Source of the DNA: Sipunculus nudus
Taxonomy: Eukaryota; Annelida; Sipuncula; Golfingiida; Sipunculidae
Assembly: GCA_026874595.1 (NCBI GenBank)
Contig: CM049309.1
Coordinates: forward strand, 52,554,079 to 52,618,078
Reading direction: 5' to 3'
DNA length: 64,000 bases
Each line of letters opens with the position of its first letter. Positions within the stretch are counted from its first letter, which is position 1. The notes under the pieces were generated by a model. It saw only the letters and a list, made by a program, of their open reading frames with translations, ran no database searches and was not told the DNA's origin. A program made the translations under genes and the position numbers. This document shows positions 14,501 to 29,500 of this stretch, one piece after another.

Positions 14501-17500
14501 GTAGCCCAGTTTGTTCATACTGCCACCCTGGTTTGCATTTGGAGCTTCATTCTGAGCCCCATTACAGACCTGAGTTGGGATATTTAAACTATTTTGTGCT
14601 TGTAAACCCTGGTTGATATGTGTGGATTCCGGCCATACAGGTGGTGCCACCTTTTGGGTGTCACCAGAGGTATGAGATAGGTTCCATGGTTGGACACCGG
14701 ATGGCGGGAGTGCTTGGTGCTGGGCAGGGTGAGGTGCTGGTGACTCAAGGATGGTGGAGAGGTGATGGTTTGGGCCCAGTCTTGCTGGTGCTGCTGCTGG
14801 GTGATGCTGTAAGGGAGGCTGACTACAGGGATAGGCTGGAAGATGATGTCTGTGGGAGGAAGCAAGAAAGTGCACACAGAGGTCATGCAGTGTAGATACA
14901 GAAAGCAGAGCAAGGGCAGAGCCAACTGCATGACAGAGCAAATCAGTCTAGTGATGTGAGCTCAGAGAAATTTTATGTTGTTTTATAAATGGCAGCTTAT
15001 CATATAAAATGAAAGTAGAAATTTAGGACTGATATATTTCTCCTGGACAAAACCAAAAGTGTGTTTTGCAGTGTTTTTAATAATAAGATAATTCAACATA
15101 TCTTACAAAAAGAAAAGAAGTTTTTTATCCATGTGGACTTTAATAATAATAAAGGATAAATCAAAGGCATCAACATTTTTTACATGGTCATAATATGTAA
15201 ATTTATTTTCATGTCATGACAATTTCATTGCTTAAACAGGCCATTTCTAAACTGTAAAGTCTGGTGCTTAACAGTCTAGAAAAATCAGGAATTTTACCAC
15301 CAAAATGCTTATGCCAAAAATGACAAGTTTTCTCTATAAGGACCTCAAACTTGGTTTTCGTTTACAGTTATCATTTGGATCATTGGTCTTTTACAGCATG
15401 TCAGCTGTGAAACATGCCACTGTATGTTGGATCTGCCTTTGTGTAGTACATACGCACTGTGCAAAGAAATGTTACTCAGTGCAGATTTTTTACATACATG
15501 TGCATCAGGTTAAAGTATAATTAACCTGTACTGTCAGTAATATGCAACTAAATGAGAGCTCCATCATATTAATGTGATAAATTATGATCATAATTACCAG
15601 TATTTCAGAATGGTCAATGTGGCCAACAAATATGGATTATATAGCCGATGGCTGAGGCCAAACATGAACACAACGTAAACCAAGCTATTGTCACATGTTT
15701 GATTATACAGTAAAACCTCAAATTACAACTACCAATGGAACCTTGATAAGGTGGATGCATTTTGAGGTTTTCATCTTCAAGTTACAAAAAAAATCAAGAC
15801 TGAACAAGTGGTCATTATTTTTAGGTGGTCACTGAACAGAGGTGGTAGTTAGGTTAGGTTTTATGAATTTGTAAGTTCTTTTATCCAAAGGTTCTGTTGC
15901 ATTTATTGACAGTACAGGTGTTAAAATAAAAACGTTAAGGCCCAAAAAAATAAAGTTTGGTTCTCAGGCACTTTTTTCAGAAATCAATGCGGGCGTTTTT
16001 TTTTATTTTTAATTTTTTTTGTATGTTTTGATAAAAATATCAAGTGATAAGGGAAATGCATGATAATAACAGATTTTGCTAAACAAGTAAAAGCACTAGA
16101 CAACAATGGAAATTTGATTAAAATTGTATGATTTTATCTTCTTGAAAGATATGTGTGAGCAGCTGGAGATCAAAACTGGTAAGTTTCTATTGAAAATCAA
16201 AATAAAAATTGTTGATGCGTGGGTTAAAAATTGATGCAGGTGGCGCCTGAGAACCACACCTTTTATTGTTTTTGGCCCTAATTCATGCAAACATAGTAAA
16301 GCAATGAAAAAGAATTATCACATATAAGACTAAAATAAAGCATATAGCTTAGATGAGGTCTATGAGGTTGTTTGTAGATATAACAAATTTATAAGGAATA
16401 CATTGTTAAACCCAGAAGTATTTCATTAAGCCTACATTAATTCACAGTATAAATGAATCCCACCGTGAACATACCAAATGAAGATATAAATACCTTAAAT
16501 TGTGTTATGCTATGCGCACACTCAGCTGTGAAAACGTGCTGGTTAATGTCAAGTATTTAAAGGTTTAATATATATAAATATATTAATAACAAGGTGCATG
16601 GATTGCTGTGATTCTGTAACACACTCAAGTAGCTATGAAAATGTGCTGGTTAATATCAAGTATTATTTATAAATTTTATAAATATATTGATAACAGAGTG
16701 CTTGGATTACTGTGATTTTGTTAAAGTCATCCCACCACGATGTGAAGTGCGGTTGCGGAGGCTGCTACGTATCCTTTCACACACAGCACAATATGGCACA
16801 GGTACAGACCTTAATTATAACTTAATATAAGATATATTTTTTGCATATCAAAACAGAAATCAATAATTTCAGTAGTGATTATAGCATTGTGATTATGTCA
16901 AATAATCTAGAATACACAATTAACATACTGACTTGCTGAAGTCAATGGAGGATTTGTACTCTTTTTTTTTACAACTGACCAAAAAGGGTCATCTAAAAGC
17001 ATTTCATGGGTTTACCCTTCTGCTCAGTAAGGATATCAAAGTTTTCATAAAATTTTTATTGTTGTTCAGTCAATCAGTTCTGTGCAAATCTACTAATACC
17101 ATGTGTCTAAGACCGAGTCCTCCAGAATAAATTGCCCGATTAAAGATCACCTCTGAAACTTTTCAAAATGGAAAGTGTTGCCAGATTTTTTTTCAGGTTA
17201 AATAAATCAAAAGGGGAACAATTATTTAGCCTGATCAGATATCTGACCTAGTCAAATATTATTTATGAATAAAAAAATTATTTTACAGTGTCAACCAAAA
17301 TTTTACTTTCTTAACAATCTTTTTATTCAATATTTAATAATGTATTTAGTTTACATTCACAAATTACTTAAATTACTAATGATATACCAACATTTCAACA
17401 ATGCTGACTAAATATTAACAAAGTAATATGAACAAACATATAATTTCAAAAAGAATGTTATAATTGGACCAAACTCCCCCTTCTGTTAAATTATTATAAA

Positions 17501-20500
17501 TTAACTTAATTTGGACATGCAGAGAACCTCCAAATTACAGACACTGGCAAGGCCTGTGATATAATATAAAAAATACAGAGGTAACCAATGATACGTAATT
17601 ACAGACCTACCATTCTTTATTTCATGGGCCCATAGTGAGTGTCTGTTTCACAGAGGTGCCCACAACAGAACTGTCACATCAAGAGAGGTCTCCCTGTATT
17701 TAATAATGAGGACAACAACAACTATAGTTAATTAATATTTCTACTCTGTCCATGCTGTGCCGAGTGTGAAAGTTCCTGATTATCATCTACAGAGTAGTGA
17801 GTTTCACACCAAAACGTATACATGATACTTGCTGGTTTGATAAATCCCGAGAACTGCTCGCACTTTTCCCCTGATTTTCCCTCTCATATTCTCTTTGATC
17901 ATTTCCTGTTATATTTCTTGTAATATTTCCTGCACCTTTTCGCTCTGTATTTCCTGCATAATTTCTGTCCATATTTCCAGTATTATTTCTGTCCATATTT
18001 CCAGTATTATTTCTGTCCGTATTTCCAGCATTATTACTGTCCATATTTCCTGTATTATTTCTTTCATCATTCCTATGAAATCAGCAAAGACATGGCACAA
18101 AATCAATATCAAAGCATGTAATTAAAAATAAAATCAATATCTATTTCATAACAGCATGACAAATAAAATAACTACAAGATAACATAACTATATTCGATTT
18201 TTAACTGTTTTGTGTCATCAGTTTTACAACTATTGTAAAAAAGCAGAGGATATTATGGATAAAAAAAGATGCAAGGTGTAGTTAATACCAGCCATACAAT
18301 TAAATAATAAAATCAATGATTAATAGCTAATTACCAATTAATACTAATTATCTATGAGTTTAAATAATTCAGCTTAAAGCTTGTACAACTATGATCCTGA
18401 GCTATTTCTGCTTGCCTATATATTTATAAACTGTATAAACTGAAATAAACTCTAATGAATAAAGCTATTATATTATAAAAAAAAAATATAAACTGCACAA
18501 ACTCATAAAACCTTGAAACAAAAGCTACTTATATTATTTTAATAAGGAAGTGAACAAAATTTAACCTAAAAGATACTTGACTAATTAATACCAGTTAATG
18601 TGTCAACTGCAAGCATTAAGAACACTATGTTTCAGCTCACTGCTATATATCACTGTTGCAATATTTTATATAAAATAATTTACTAATAAAGATAATCTCT
18701 ACATACATAAGCAGAAGTTGGATTGGGAGGGGGGGGGGGATAGAAAAGGGTCAGATGGGGTATTTATACAAGGATTCAGGATCTAAAGTAAAAAAAATGT
18801 AGAAACAGCTTCCCCCAAAGTACTATGTAAATATTCCTATGATGTTTTGTAAAACCAGGTAAGTTCAATACCACATTGCACAAAGACTTTCACAATCAAG
18901 AGAGCAGATACATGAACAGTAGACTGGCCATTATCTGTACATTCAACAGATGACAACAATAATTGATCAATTACATTAAAGAACATAGATAACTTGGAAA
19001 TACAAAAAAAAATATTTTGACCAATTCAGATTATAAAAATTTTTATGAAGAATGAGGGGGGGGGGGGGGAAGAAATTTATCTAAAACAATAAGATAAAAT
19101 TCACTAATGTGCAGATATATAAATACTAAAATATTGAAGTACAGCACAGAGAGTTGAAGCGACATACCTGTACATTTCATCCATGCGCTGCCTCTCCAGG
19201 TCATCGAGTCCAGCGTCAGCGCCGTTGGTGAGTCGGTATTTGGAGGTATCTGGAGTGTGGGGAGGGGTGGCACTTAGTGGGGGGAGATAGCCCTCTCCCT
19301 GCTGACTGCGGTAGTCTCCTGCTGAGGGGGAGCGTACAGGTTTAGTCTCCCCGGGGACGGGGGAGTTGGGCGGGGACGCACTGAGCGGAGTCTGCGAGGA
19401 ATCACCCGGGGTCCTAGCTGTTTCACCTGCATGGGCAGAGCGGCCATGATGATTACCTCCGCGATGCGGGGATTTGTCAACTACTCTACCTACGTGCCGA
19501 TTTGTGTGCGGTGCTGAAAATTGACTATATGAGGGGTTAACGGTGTTACTAGCAGTGTTAGCACTATAGCCGTTCATCCCTCTCGGGCTTGCGGCCCCCT
19601 GTTTACCACCAGGGTAATGCGCACTACGTTGATCATGTGATGCAACCCTGTAGGTCACATGATCAGAGTTAGCACTAGGGTTAGGATAGTGGTTATCAAA
19701 GTTAGTTTGTGTGTGCACTGATGAACTTCTCTTCCCGGACTGGCTCATTCGAGATTTCTCCAGTTCATTGCTAGGAAACTGTGTTTGAGTGTGAATGTTA
19801 TATCGGTTAGGGTTAACGTTAGGATGTGATTGGTTGACTTTGTGGAACGGTGACAAAGAAGGTGGTGTTATTGTGCCAGTTTGTGTTGCAAAACTCCTGG
19901 TGTAGTTATCAGGCGTGATGCTATAGGGATTGGGAGAATTCTTGTAGGGTTTAGGAAAATGGTCTTCCCCTGTGAAACAAAAATCAGGAATACAAATAAG
20001 CATTCCTATATTCCATATCAATGAAGCATGTTTATGGCTGTACTGACTTTAAATCTTTATAAAAAAATTAGAAGGTTATATTTTAATTTTAACTTTCAGT
20101 AAATTTACTGATAAATTATGTCAACTTAGTGAACTTGTGTTTTTTTTTAGGATAATTACAAAGTAAAACTGATTTGTTTAGATATTTTAGTAAAGACATG
20201 ATATATTATTAATTTAAATAAATATTCAATCATTTAACCTGTTACAATGAATTCTGAAGGCTTAAAAATAAAGCATTTTTTTATAATTCTGATATTTTAT
20301 ATTGTTATTATTGATTCAAGAAATAACATGATCTCAATAACTTTGTATTATTGAAGCATTTTGCAGAATTATGCTGCAAGTGATCATACAGTTCACAGCA
20401 GGGTTTTTTAATGGTAGTTTGAAAATGAAGGATTTTGAGGGGTTATTGTACAGACAGGTACTGGGTGAAACAATAAGGCACAGGACATTGTACAGGAAGC

Positions 20501-23500
20501 ACTGATACACAAACAGACAGGGATAAGCAGTCAGAAGGGAGCAGGTCTGAAAAGATAGCAGCAGCATGCATTCAAACAAATCAGTGTTATAGTCTGTTCC
20601 ATTCATCTCATGTTCACCCGTTTTTTGCTAAGAAAATTTCTATAAGTTACATTTTGAGGGAGATAATGGTAATGTAGAGTAGAAGCTTAGATTAATGGCC
20701 TTAATTTAAAAAAAAGGAAATAAACACCTTTTTACACATTAGATCAGAAACAGATTTAAAATGAGATATCATTTTACATTTTACAACATACCGGTACAAG
20801 ACACACTTATGGCGGTCAAGGTCATTGGTCACATACAAAAACAGCCTCAGTTGACAGCTGCTGATTGGATGATATCATGTGAACACTTTAAAAAGATATG
20901 ACCAGCCAAAACAAAAATGGCTTGCCAGGCAGGGATACATCTGATCTATCAGTTGATTAATAAGCAACCAAAAAGTTAAGATTAACAAACTAGATATTTA
21001 TTTTTTTTTGCCATATTAGGTTTCCACTTTCATATGCAGATTTCTATGAAATAATTGAAAAAAAAAATATAAATTTTTGACAACATTATCTCTAAAAACA
21101 GGTGGACACCAGTTAGTGGAACAGATTATACATGAACATTACAGGGTACCTATTTTTACTGGTAAATGAGTACTGGTAATATCATTGGGGTAAAAGAGGG
21201 TTGATCTTTTTCCCCGAAAATTCTTATTAATATTATCAGTATCAATATTTTGTTTTGATCCATATTAAACACTTTTGACCCTCCTACATCAAGCCTACTG
21301 ACCAAGTGGAATCTATCCATAGTACATACATGTTGCAAAATATATATATTTCATTCACTAAGGTGGGCCTTTCTGATAAATTTAAGCATTTTATTATTTT
21401 GTTTCTTCAGTATATCTCTGATAAAAGGATCCTATGAGAATACTGCACAATTAGGATATATGAATATGGATCTTTTTTCGGGGGGGGGGGGGGGGGGGCT
21501 TCCTGTAATGTTCATGTTCATTTGTAAAATTACAGAATTCATGAGAAACATGCATACTAAGCTGTAACACTTTATATACTAAAGAATATCATGCACGAAA
21601 CTAAACATGATATGAAACTAAATCTATCCCAGTTCAGAACAACCACAGGCTATTATGAACTGATGTAAGAATCAAATTAAAATGAAAAAAAGTCATAAAC
21701 CTCATTAAAATAAAGAATAAAGATACAGTCAGCATTTGAAATTTCTTAAGTTTTAATTTAATTTTATACCAATTAACATGTCAGTGAACAAATAATCAAA
21801 TGTCATGCAGATCGAAAACTTCTAACTGTATCTTGAAAACTTTCATCTGGCAATATAAAGTGAAATGAAAAACATCTGGAACAACCAATGGCAACATAAC
21901 ATAGTACTCAGACTGTCTGCTAGAGGGCAACACATACACAGGAGGAGAATCAGCTGTTGAGTACAACTGATTGTGCATGTATATTATGTTGACTCAAGGT
22001 GTCAAAAGTTCAAACAAAATGATACTGTAGCCATGGAGTTAAAAATAAACATCACAAATAAACTGCCACACAAACACAACCGTCTATTAGATCTGAGTCA
22101 CAAAAGGTCATGCATACTTCGGAATCTTGTTCAATGTCCTTTACAATAGGTCTGTATTTACCAGTATAACTAGGAAGTGGTATGGATCATTAAGTTGATA
22201 GATTTTTTATAACTGATAATTAGGGTTTCCATGATTAGTCTATTACTTGGTCAATAATACCATTTTTCCTCACTGCATGAATGTACTACACAGCACTCTG
22301 GGCGGCTCAATACTTAATCAATGCCGACAATGCTGAATCAATGCCTAACATTTATAATAAAGTGAATTCATAGCTTCTTTGAAAACTGAATGTTTGTTAT
22401 ACAATCTGCCTTCAATCAATTTATATCCATATTTTAAATATATACTATAATCACATGGGACAAAAGTAAAAATTTACAAACAGAAAACTAGTTTAGTGTA
22501 CTTCTTCATGCAATATATTATTTTGTATACCAGTATTAGGAAATATTATTGCCTTTGATTTTGTGGCATGGAACCAAATTTCAATTCTGCTTGACAATTA
22601 CCATAAGGTATATTGTATAATAAGGATCATTATTTGCTAATTAGGGAATAAAAATACCCTCTGCTGGTGTTAATAAGGTTTTCCAAGTATGATATATATG
22701 AGGATGTTTCGGAGAGGAAAAAGAATAAATTAAGCAAATTTCTGCTGTTCAGCAAGTTAACTTCAGTTCCTTAAATTATGCATATTCCTCCTTCTATTGG
22801 TCAAAAGTCATGGGTCAAAGGTCAGTCTAATGCACAAATGACATCACTTTTGTTACTGTGTCAAATAGTACACTCAAACACATCATATCATGAGATGATA
22901 TGAGATCATATTTTATGTTACTTACACAAACACAACTCTGAATTAAAGGAGAACTCTTGAAAATATCAAGTAGGTAAGGATACTTGGTGGGGTACAGATC
23001 CAGTTGGGACAGATCTGACTAAGTCAGATAAGGGCTGTGATCACCTTATCTTATCTAATATGACGATGGCACACCCAGGCAGATGAAAGAAAGGACCTTG
23101 GTTGTTCCACATGAATTACCAATACATTAGTGAATAATAAAAATAAATATATCAGTATATTAAATGTAATAGCTGATATTTAAAAAAAAAGTGATTAGTT
23201 TCTACGGATCTAGTAATTAATTACCTGTGACACAATGTGATGTTACTCTTTCTCTAAACTACTTAATTAAGATATAACACATGCAAATATTCATTAAACA
23301 TGCAGTGTCCAACAAAAAAATGGTCAATTAACATTAAACTTTCTCATAATTAATTATTTTAAAGAAACATATTCATGGATAAGTGGATCAATCAGAAAGC
23401 AATCCATTCATGCCATTATGAGAAAAAAAGAATTTGCATTTTAATTTTCTAGCAAGAAATTAACAGCTGAGATGCTGCACAAAGTTAATTAAATAAAGGT

Positions 23501-26500
23501 AAATTAAGGTATATATCAGGCATATATTAATCACAAATATTAATATTATCCACCAGGTGAGCAAGGCATTGATAAGCAGGTGCATGAACGGTGTGAGTGA
23601 GTCCATTCCTGCTTTTTCATCCACCAGTTATTTAAAAAAACTTGATGATTGCATTTATATACCTTGGACCACAGCAAGCCCATTAGTGAAGCAAAAATGA
23701 TATTAATTAAGCCAGATCATGACACAGCCATAGCAACTGTGCTTCCTTTCAAGCGTTTCATCAAAGGTCATGACTTGTGTTTATACAGTGGGAATAAAAG
23801 GTGCTGAGGCACACCAAACAGTTTCAAGACAAAAAGCTGAGAAACCAGAGCGTGATTCTTACACTAGTTAATATCTATGATAAGAGGCTGGTGACCACGT
23901 TCAGAGTCAGACAACACGACCAAAACAAAAAAAAACACCAACACAGAAGTCAAATTCATGACTTCTGTTGTTAAACTTCAATGACATGAGCCAGACAATA
24001 AACAAACATGGCCGCCTGGTCTCCTCTTGTTACTTTTAACATACATATGCCCCTGCTCTGTAGGGGCTACATTTCTCGCTGGTTTGTCATGAGTTTAATA
24101 GCATGTCAAGTGGCATGCTGAAGCCCCTGAAGTAGCTCCCATGAGAATGTAAGATTTGTCCTTGAACGGTTATAAACTAACTAAACACTGCTGAGATATT
24201 CCATGCCAATAAAAAGGTTCTGTTTGTACTGGGAGAAGAGAAGATCACATTTTCCTGCAATCTATTCTACCTTGGGTGATTTCACCTAGGAAAACTTTGA
24301 CTTGACCATAACTCCACCAAAAAATGTGAACACTGGAGCAGTGGTTAATTTACCCTGGTAAGAATGATTGGAAACTAATGAGAAATATCAGCTTTCTGGG
24401 GAAATCTTGATTTATGGAATTTCAGAAGCAAAGAGAAAGCATGACAGGTTTTCTCCCAGGGACAAATTTGACATCATGAAATTCTGATATATGTACCGTA
24501 AAAGTCGTAGAAGTCACCTTCCTTTTTACAAGTTGCATCCTGACTTGAGAATCACCCCCCCCCCCCCCTCCTGACACCTGTACCTAATAAGCAAGATTTT
24601 CAATCTCATGGTGAAACCCTGAGAATTATACTTCTCAATCAAGAATTTCAGTCTCATGATGAAACCCTGAAAATTTTTTAAGTCTCAAGTAAGAATTCTG
24701 CATTCATGGTGATACATGGACTCTGCACCCCTCTTGCACATATTTCAACATTACTGTGAAACCTGATACTTGTACTTAAAAGGCAAGAATTTCTGCCAAA
24801 AGTTTTCTAACTTGCCATTGTTGATCTTGGGCAAGAACTTAAGAATCAAGGCAAATATGTTGTGAAAACCAGGAGAATATCCTAAAATTCATACAAAACC
24901 ATTTTGTTAATCCACTGGTCTAGATGTCACCATGCATATCTAATATAGTACTCAAAACAGACAAGTAAGTGTTCATCCAAACCAATCAGACCATGAACAC
25001 AAGATTAATTTCTGGAAGCAGTTATGGACAAGTAAAAGAGCACCCGTTTTTACATGCAACCCCGTTGGAGGCCATCACCACATAGCAAGACACGAGGACC
25101 TGCAAGACAAACCTGAATTAGGGTCACCATTGTAGGGGTAGCCACTACTGGAGCCATTTTTGATGGGTGGGATGGGTCTGTAGTGGCTGTATGGGTCAGA
25201 GCTGTTCGGTGCTGGCCGACTGTCTGAACGCTCTGAAGAAGCACCGCTTGGAGGGAAAGTGGCTCGAAGCTCAGGAGATACCTCCAAGATAAAAATCTCT
25301 GGAGAATATGCCTGAAACAGAAAAAATGTCAACTGTAAACAAGACCTCTGTGACCTCTGACCTCATTAAACATTTGCAAATTCTGCCTAGAATTAAATTC
25401 AGGTGAGAAACTTTATTGGTAAATTTGTATTTACAGTGACTTTCATAAAAATCCATCATATTTATGGCGAGTCATCCATGTGCCAGTAAGGTCTGGTGAC
25501 ATTTTACCACATTTAATATGTGTGTATTTTGTTGAGAATCAAACTTACTTGAGCTATTATATTGACTAATAATTCTATTGAGTTTAATCAAAATCCCTCA
25601 TATTTCTGGCAAGTTATCACAGCAAAATCCTAAAAGAAGTCTGGTGACATCTGATCTGATTAAATAGGTGTGGATTTAGCGAAGAAATTAACTCAGGCAA
25701 GATACTCTACTGGTAAATAGTTATGCCACGTTTAGTGAAAATCCATTGAATGAGTGATAAGTTTTTGCTGGGGCAGTAGAAATTAAAGGACGAATGGACA
25801 GGTGTATAAAAATGACAAACAATCTGAACCTATAATGTCAGGGTCTTGCTAACGTGTACATGAAAACAGACAGCAACATAAATCACCACTACACAGTGCA
25901 GTGTCACCAAGGTTATTACAAAATATTTTAAGATGAAAATAAAGATGCATTCTCATCAGATTTCATATTCATTGTTGCCTTTCATGCCAAATTTAATTAA
26001 TACTGTATTTGCATGCCACTTTCAGGCACAATTCACTGATCGGACAGTAGACAGCGGTCCCTAGTTTACTAGCCACTGCAACATCCTCCATGTTTCCTAA
26101 GAAAAAGTTCAAATCAATAGACTTCCAGATTTAATCAATTATGCTGGAGTCTTGAAACTATTTGTGGTTACATGTGTGCAGCACTTTTATTTTATTGAAA
26201 TCAAATTCCTTTATATAATAAAATGTGTCAGCCGAGACTAGTATTTTTTTGTTCTGGATATTCCAGCACAAGAAGAATATTATACACAAACCTGTGGCGG
26301 TAGGAAATTTTTTGCTTTCAGCTGATATTCTTGCTTTGGGCGAACCTGAAAAAAAAATCAAACACACATTCAATTCTTCCTCAAAACAGTATATATCTAC
26401 AATAACATGTTTGCCGATGATGTTATTATCTATAAAATTTTTTTTTTCAAATTATGAATTAAGATTCATGATTTGTTTTCTTCTCCATATTTACTGTGGT

Positions 26501-29500
26501 TGCCTTTTTGTTCGTGAGGGTTTCACATTCATGATATTTGCGAAAGGGAATAACCTAAAAATTTAAACTGTTGTGAAAAAGAGAAAAAGAGTCAAAAGGG
26601 CAAAGATTGCTTTTATTAATGAAATCAAACCTTTGAAATCATCTGCCAATAGTCAGTAATTTCTAATCATTCGAGATTTACTTTGGTCCCCGTCACATAT
26701 TATCTAATATCATAAATCCATATAATAATGATATGCTCTGTGGAGAGTATTGTATGGCATGCTTGCCAAAATGGAACCCTCGCAAAACAATGCAAAAGTG
26801 AAAATCAAGAAATTTAACCTCGTTAATATGAAGGCAACCACAGTATTCGACATACCATCTGACCACTGTTTTTAATGATGCTTTAATGCTTATGTTTATA
26901 TGGGTGTGCCTATTTGCTTGCTTCATTTCAGTCAAGGATCTAATTTCTGAAGAGGTTCAAGAGAAAAACTGTCAGATTTTCTAAGGGCTTCCGACTAGTA
27001 ACTGAGAGTCATCCAGTAAATTTCAAACTGTGTCTACTCAGTACACCTAAATGTTCTAGTTGAAACCCATATCCTGAATCAAGATATGGCTTGTAGTAAA
27101 CAAATATGATCAATACCAATAGTGTCAATAACAGGACAATACAGGTCAGGTGGCGGTGTAATAAAGAAAAACAATATATAATGATATGTGGTTTAACACT
27201 ATTTAATTTGTCTGTTTACAACGCAAACTGAGAATGGGTCCTTTGGCATAGTTTAAACATGGCTTTATGGTATATATTCGAGTCCTCGCTCATGTCCGCA
27301 CAATGTGGGAGGTACATTTCCATGGCAGGTAAAACTAAAAGCTTCTGGTTGGCATGACCTGAAGCTGTTTCACACACTGTACTTCAAGTTATATTTGATC
27401 CTGTCAGGAGTTATTTCCATGTACTAGTTTTTTTACTGTGATGGCGTATTTACTTGCCTGATGTAACATTTGATTCATGACACCATGGACTTGGGTTCAA
27501 TCTATTATTTTTGATGTGCAAATTTCTGCTTATAAATCCAACGTATGTTGACATATACTTACAATCAGAAACTTTAAAGGATAAAATACCATAAACTAGC
27601 TAAAGAATAATAGGGAAGGCATAATAATAATAATAGTACCATAAATAATACAAAAAATAAAAAGGAATGGATCATTAATACCATAAATATACAGTAAAGT
27701 TGGAATGTAAAAGATCCGAAATCACAGAACAATCTTCTTAATTATGATTCAGATATCATAGTAAGGTCCTTCTCCTTAATCAATTTTGTTAATATCTACC
27801 AACTGCTGGAGTATCTGCTTCAGTCACTGAAAGGGAATTTTGCATTTACCTTTTTCATGAACTCTCTTAGTAATATAAAAAAGGCTTTCTGATCAGTGGC
27901 ATGCAACCCTTGATGGAATGAACTTAATACAATGTAAAAAGTGTAAATTTCAAATAATGTGATGTAAACTGTTCATACAACCCAGTAAAACATATTATAT
28001 ATGTGAAGATAACTGAATATTCCACAACTAGCCTGTCATGCCATAGATACATTCAACTGAGTAGTAAAGCTTACACAAAGACATACCTAACATACTTGTA
28101 TAATAGCCATCATAATTATGTTTCACACCAAATCCCCACAGCTGTGTTAATAAATCATAAAGAACAACAAATTATGTTCTTATAGTACATATAACTGCAG
28201 TCCCCAGGCAACTGTGTGAGGAAAGCTCACATGCAAACATCAGTTAAGCACAAACTGCGTGTAAAATCACCAAACAGAAATATCCTCACCCCCCACTCTT
28301 CAGCAGGCCTGATATTTGTTATTGACTTTGCCACTACGGAGCTAGATTTTTGTGCGGCGTTATTATCAGCTAATCCCTGGTTTCTGTGCTACAGGGAGTA
28401 TTCCCATTAATAGCTTTATTGTCAGCTTCCTTTGTGTTTCTCTTTGTTGGCGTATACTTAATATTCCCCTCCATAGCTGTCATATACCTTGTGACCTTTA
28501 ATTTTCCAGGTTATGTGACCTCCTCCTGAGGTCACGTTGTTGTCCTGTACAGGTGCATGTACTTTCCATTTTCTCAGCGCCATAGTCTACCTAAGTACCT
28601 TGAATACCAGGGCTTTTGAGTCATTACCAGATTCAACTATTTGATTTAAAAGCAGGATAGAGTGCTTAATTTTATCTAGAATCTGATTTGCATTGAGGTT
28701 TAATACGCGTATTGGAAAAACAAAAGGTCTGATTTAATAAAATAATGTACTTGCAGCAATGTATTAAGAAAATTCAAGACAGCTATGGTTTCATGATATG
28801 AATTAAATCATAAAGTGGCTAGCATATAATGAACAAATATGATGAGATACATAAGGCAAAGGTTGAACATACAGTTAGAATCTACTTTTATTGTAAGAAA
28901 AAAAAAACCTTTGTAATGTGAGTGCTCAAGCACAACCCACTGCAGAGACTGATACAGGATCATAGAAAAAAAGGAGGGGTTGGGGGGGGGGGGGGGTGGG
29001 GCGGGGTTCTAAGCACCCTGACACAGGTGAACAAGTGTGCCTGGAGTGCTGGTAGATTTTTTTTATATAAAACAGCACCGCTTGTAAAAACTGTTTGTCA
29101 AAATCAAGTGTAAATTATTCAATTTCCCAACATGTTTTCCTCCAAAAGAGGCGGCATGCACTGGCGCCCCTTCTCCTGTAAACCAACCCCTGCTGTGCAG
29201 TTTGCTCATACAAAACAAGAGTTGTTCTGCAAGGTTTGATCTTTCAGCTTTAGTATGTGTGTATGCAGCAACAATCCTGAACTCAACTGTTATTTTCTGA
29301 TATCTCGGAGGCATTGTTTGTCTACATTGAATAGAAACAAGTGTTGGGTTGGCATATGTTAAACAAAAGATACACACTAATATTATATATTCTGAATTCC
29401 CAATATGCTAAAAAATTAGATCAACAAAGAGTGGAAGAAACAATACTAAACATACATAGTAACTGACTGTTAAAATAAATGGCCAGGATACCATGCACAG

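Larger units (their letters stand above)
14807..17828 (-). other. SPATA1 intron 7
   Basis: Intron of 3022 bp. It contains a TIR element (15936-16281), a two-copy tandem repeat (16517-16723), a GC-richer patch (16735-16810) and two stretches (15705-15850, 17520-17700) that look like diverged copies of an interspersed repeat with AAACCTC..ATTAC and AGAGGTGG(T/C) motifs. Confidence 0.6.
19970..25112 (-). other. SPATA1 intron 5
   Basis: Intron of 5143 bp. It holds a 19-bp poly-G (21480-21498), a 14-bp poly-C (24555-24568) and a short 50-bp tandem repeat (24601-24750). The rest is AT-rich with no element I can name and no additional exon of matching phase seen. Confidence 0.6.

Noticed and set aside
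14807-14849. Acceptor CCTCCCACAG at 14850-14851 as the start of exon 8
   Set aside because: From exon 7 (phase 0) it would read into TAG within nine codons. The acceptor at 14807-14808 is phase 0 and keeps the frame open.
16735-16810. Microexon between exons 7 and 8
   Set aside because: No pyrimidine tract before any AG, weak donors, and the phase combinations give a stop or do not join. Exon 7 to exon 8 already fits directly.
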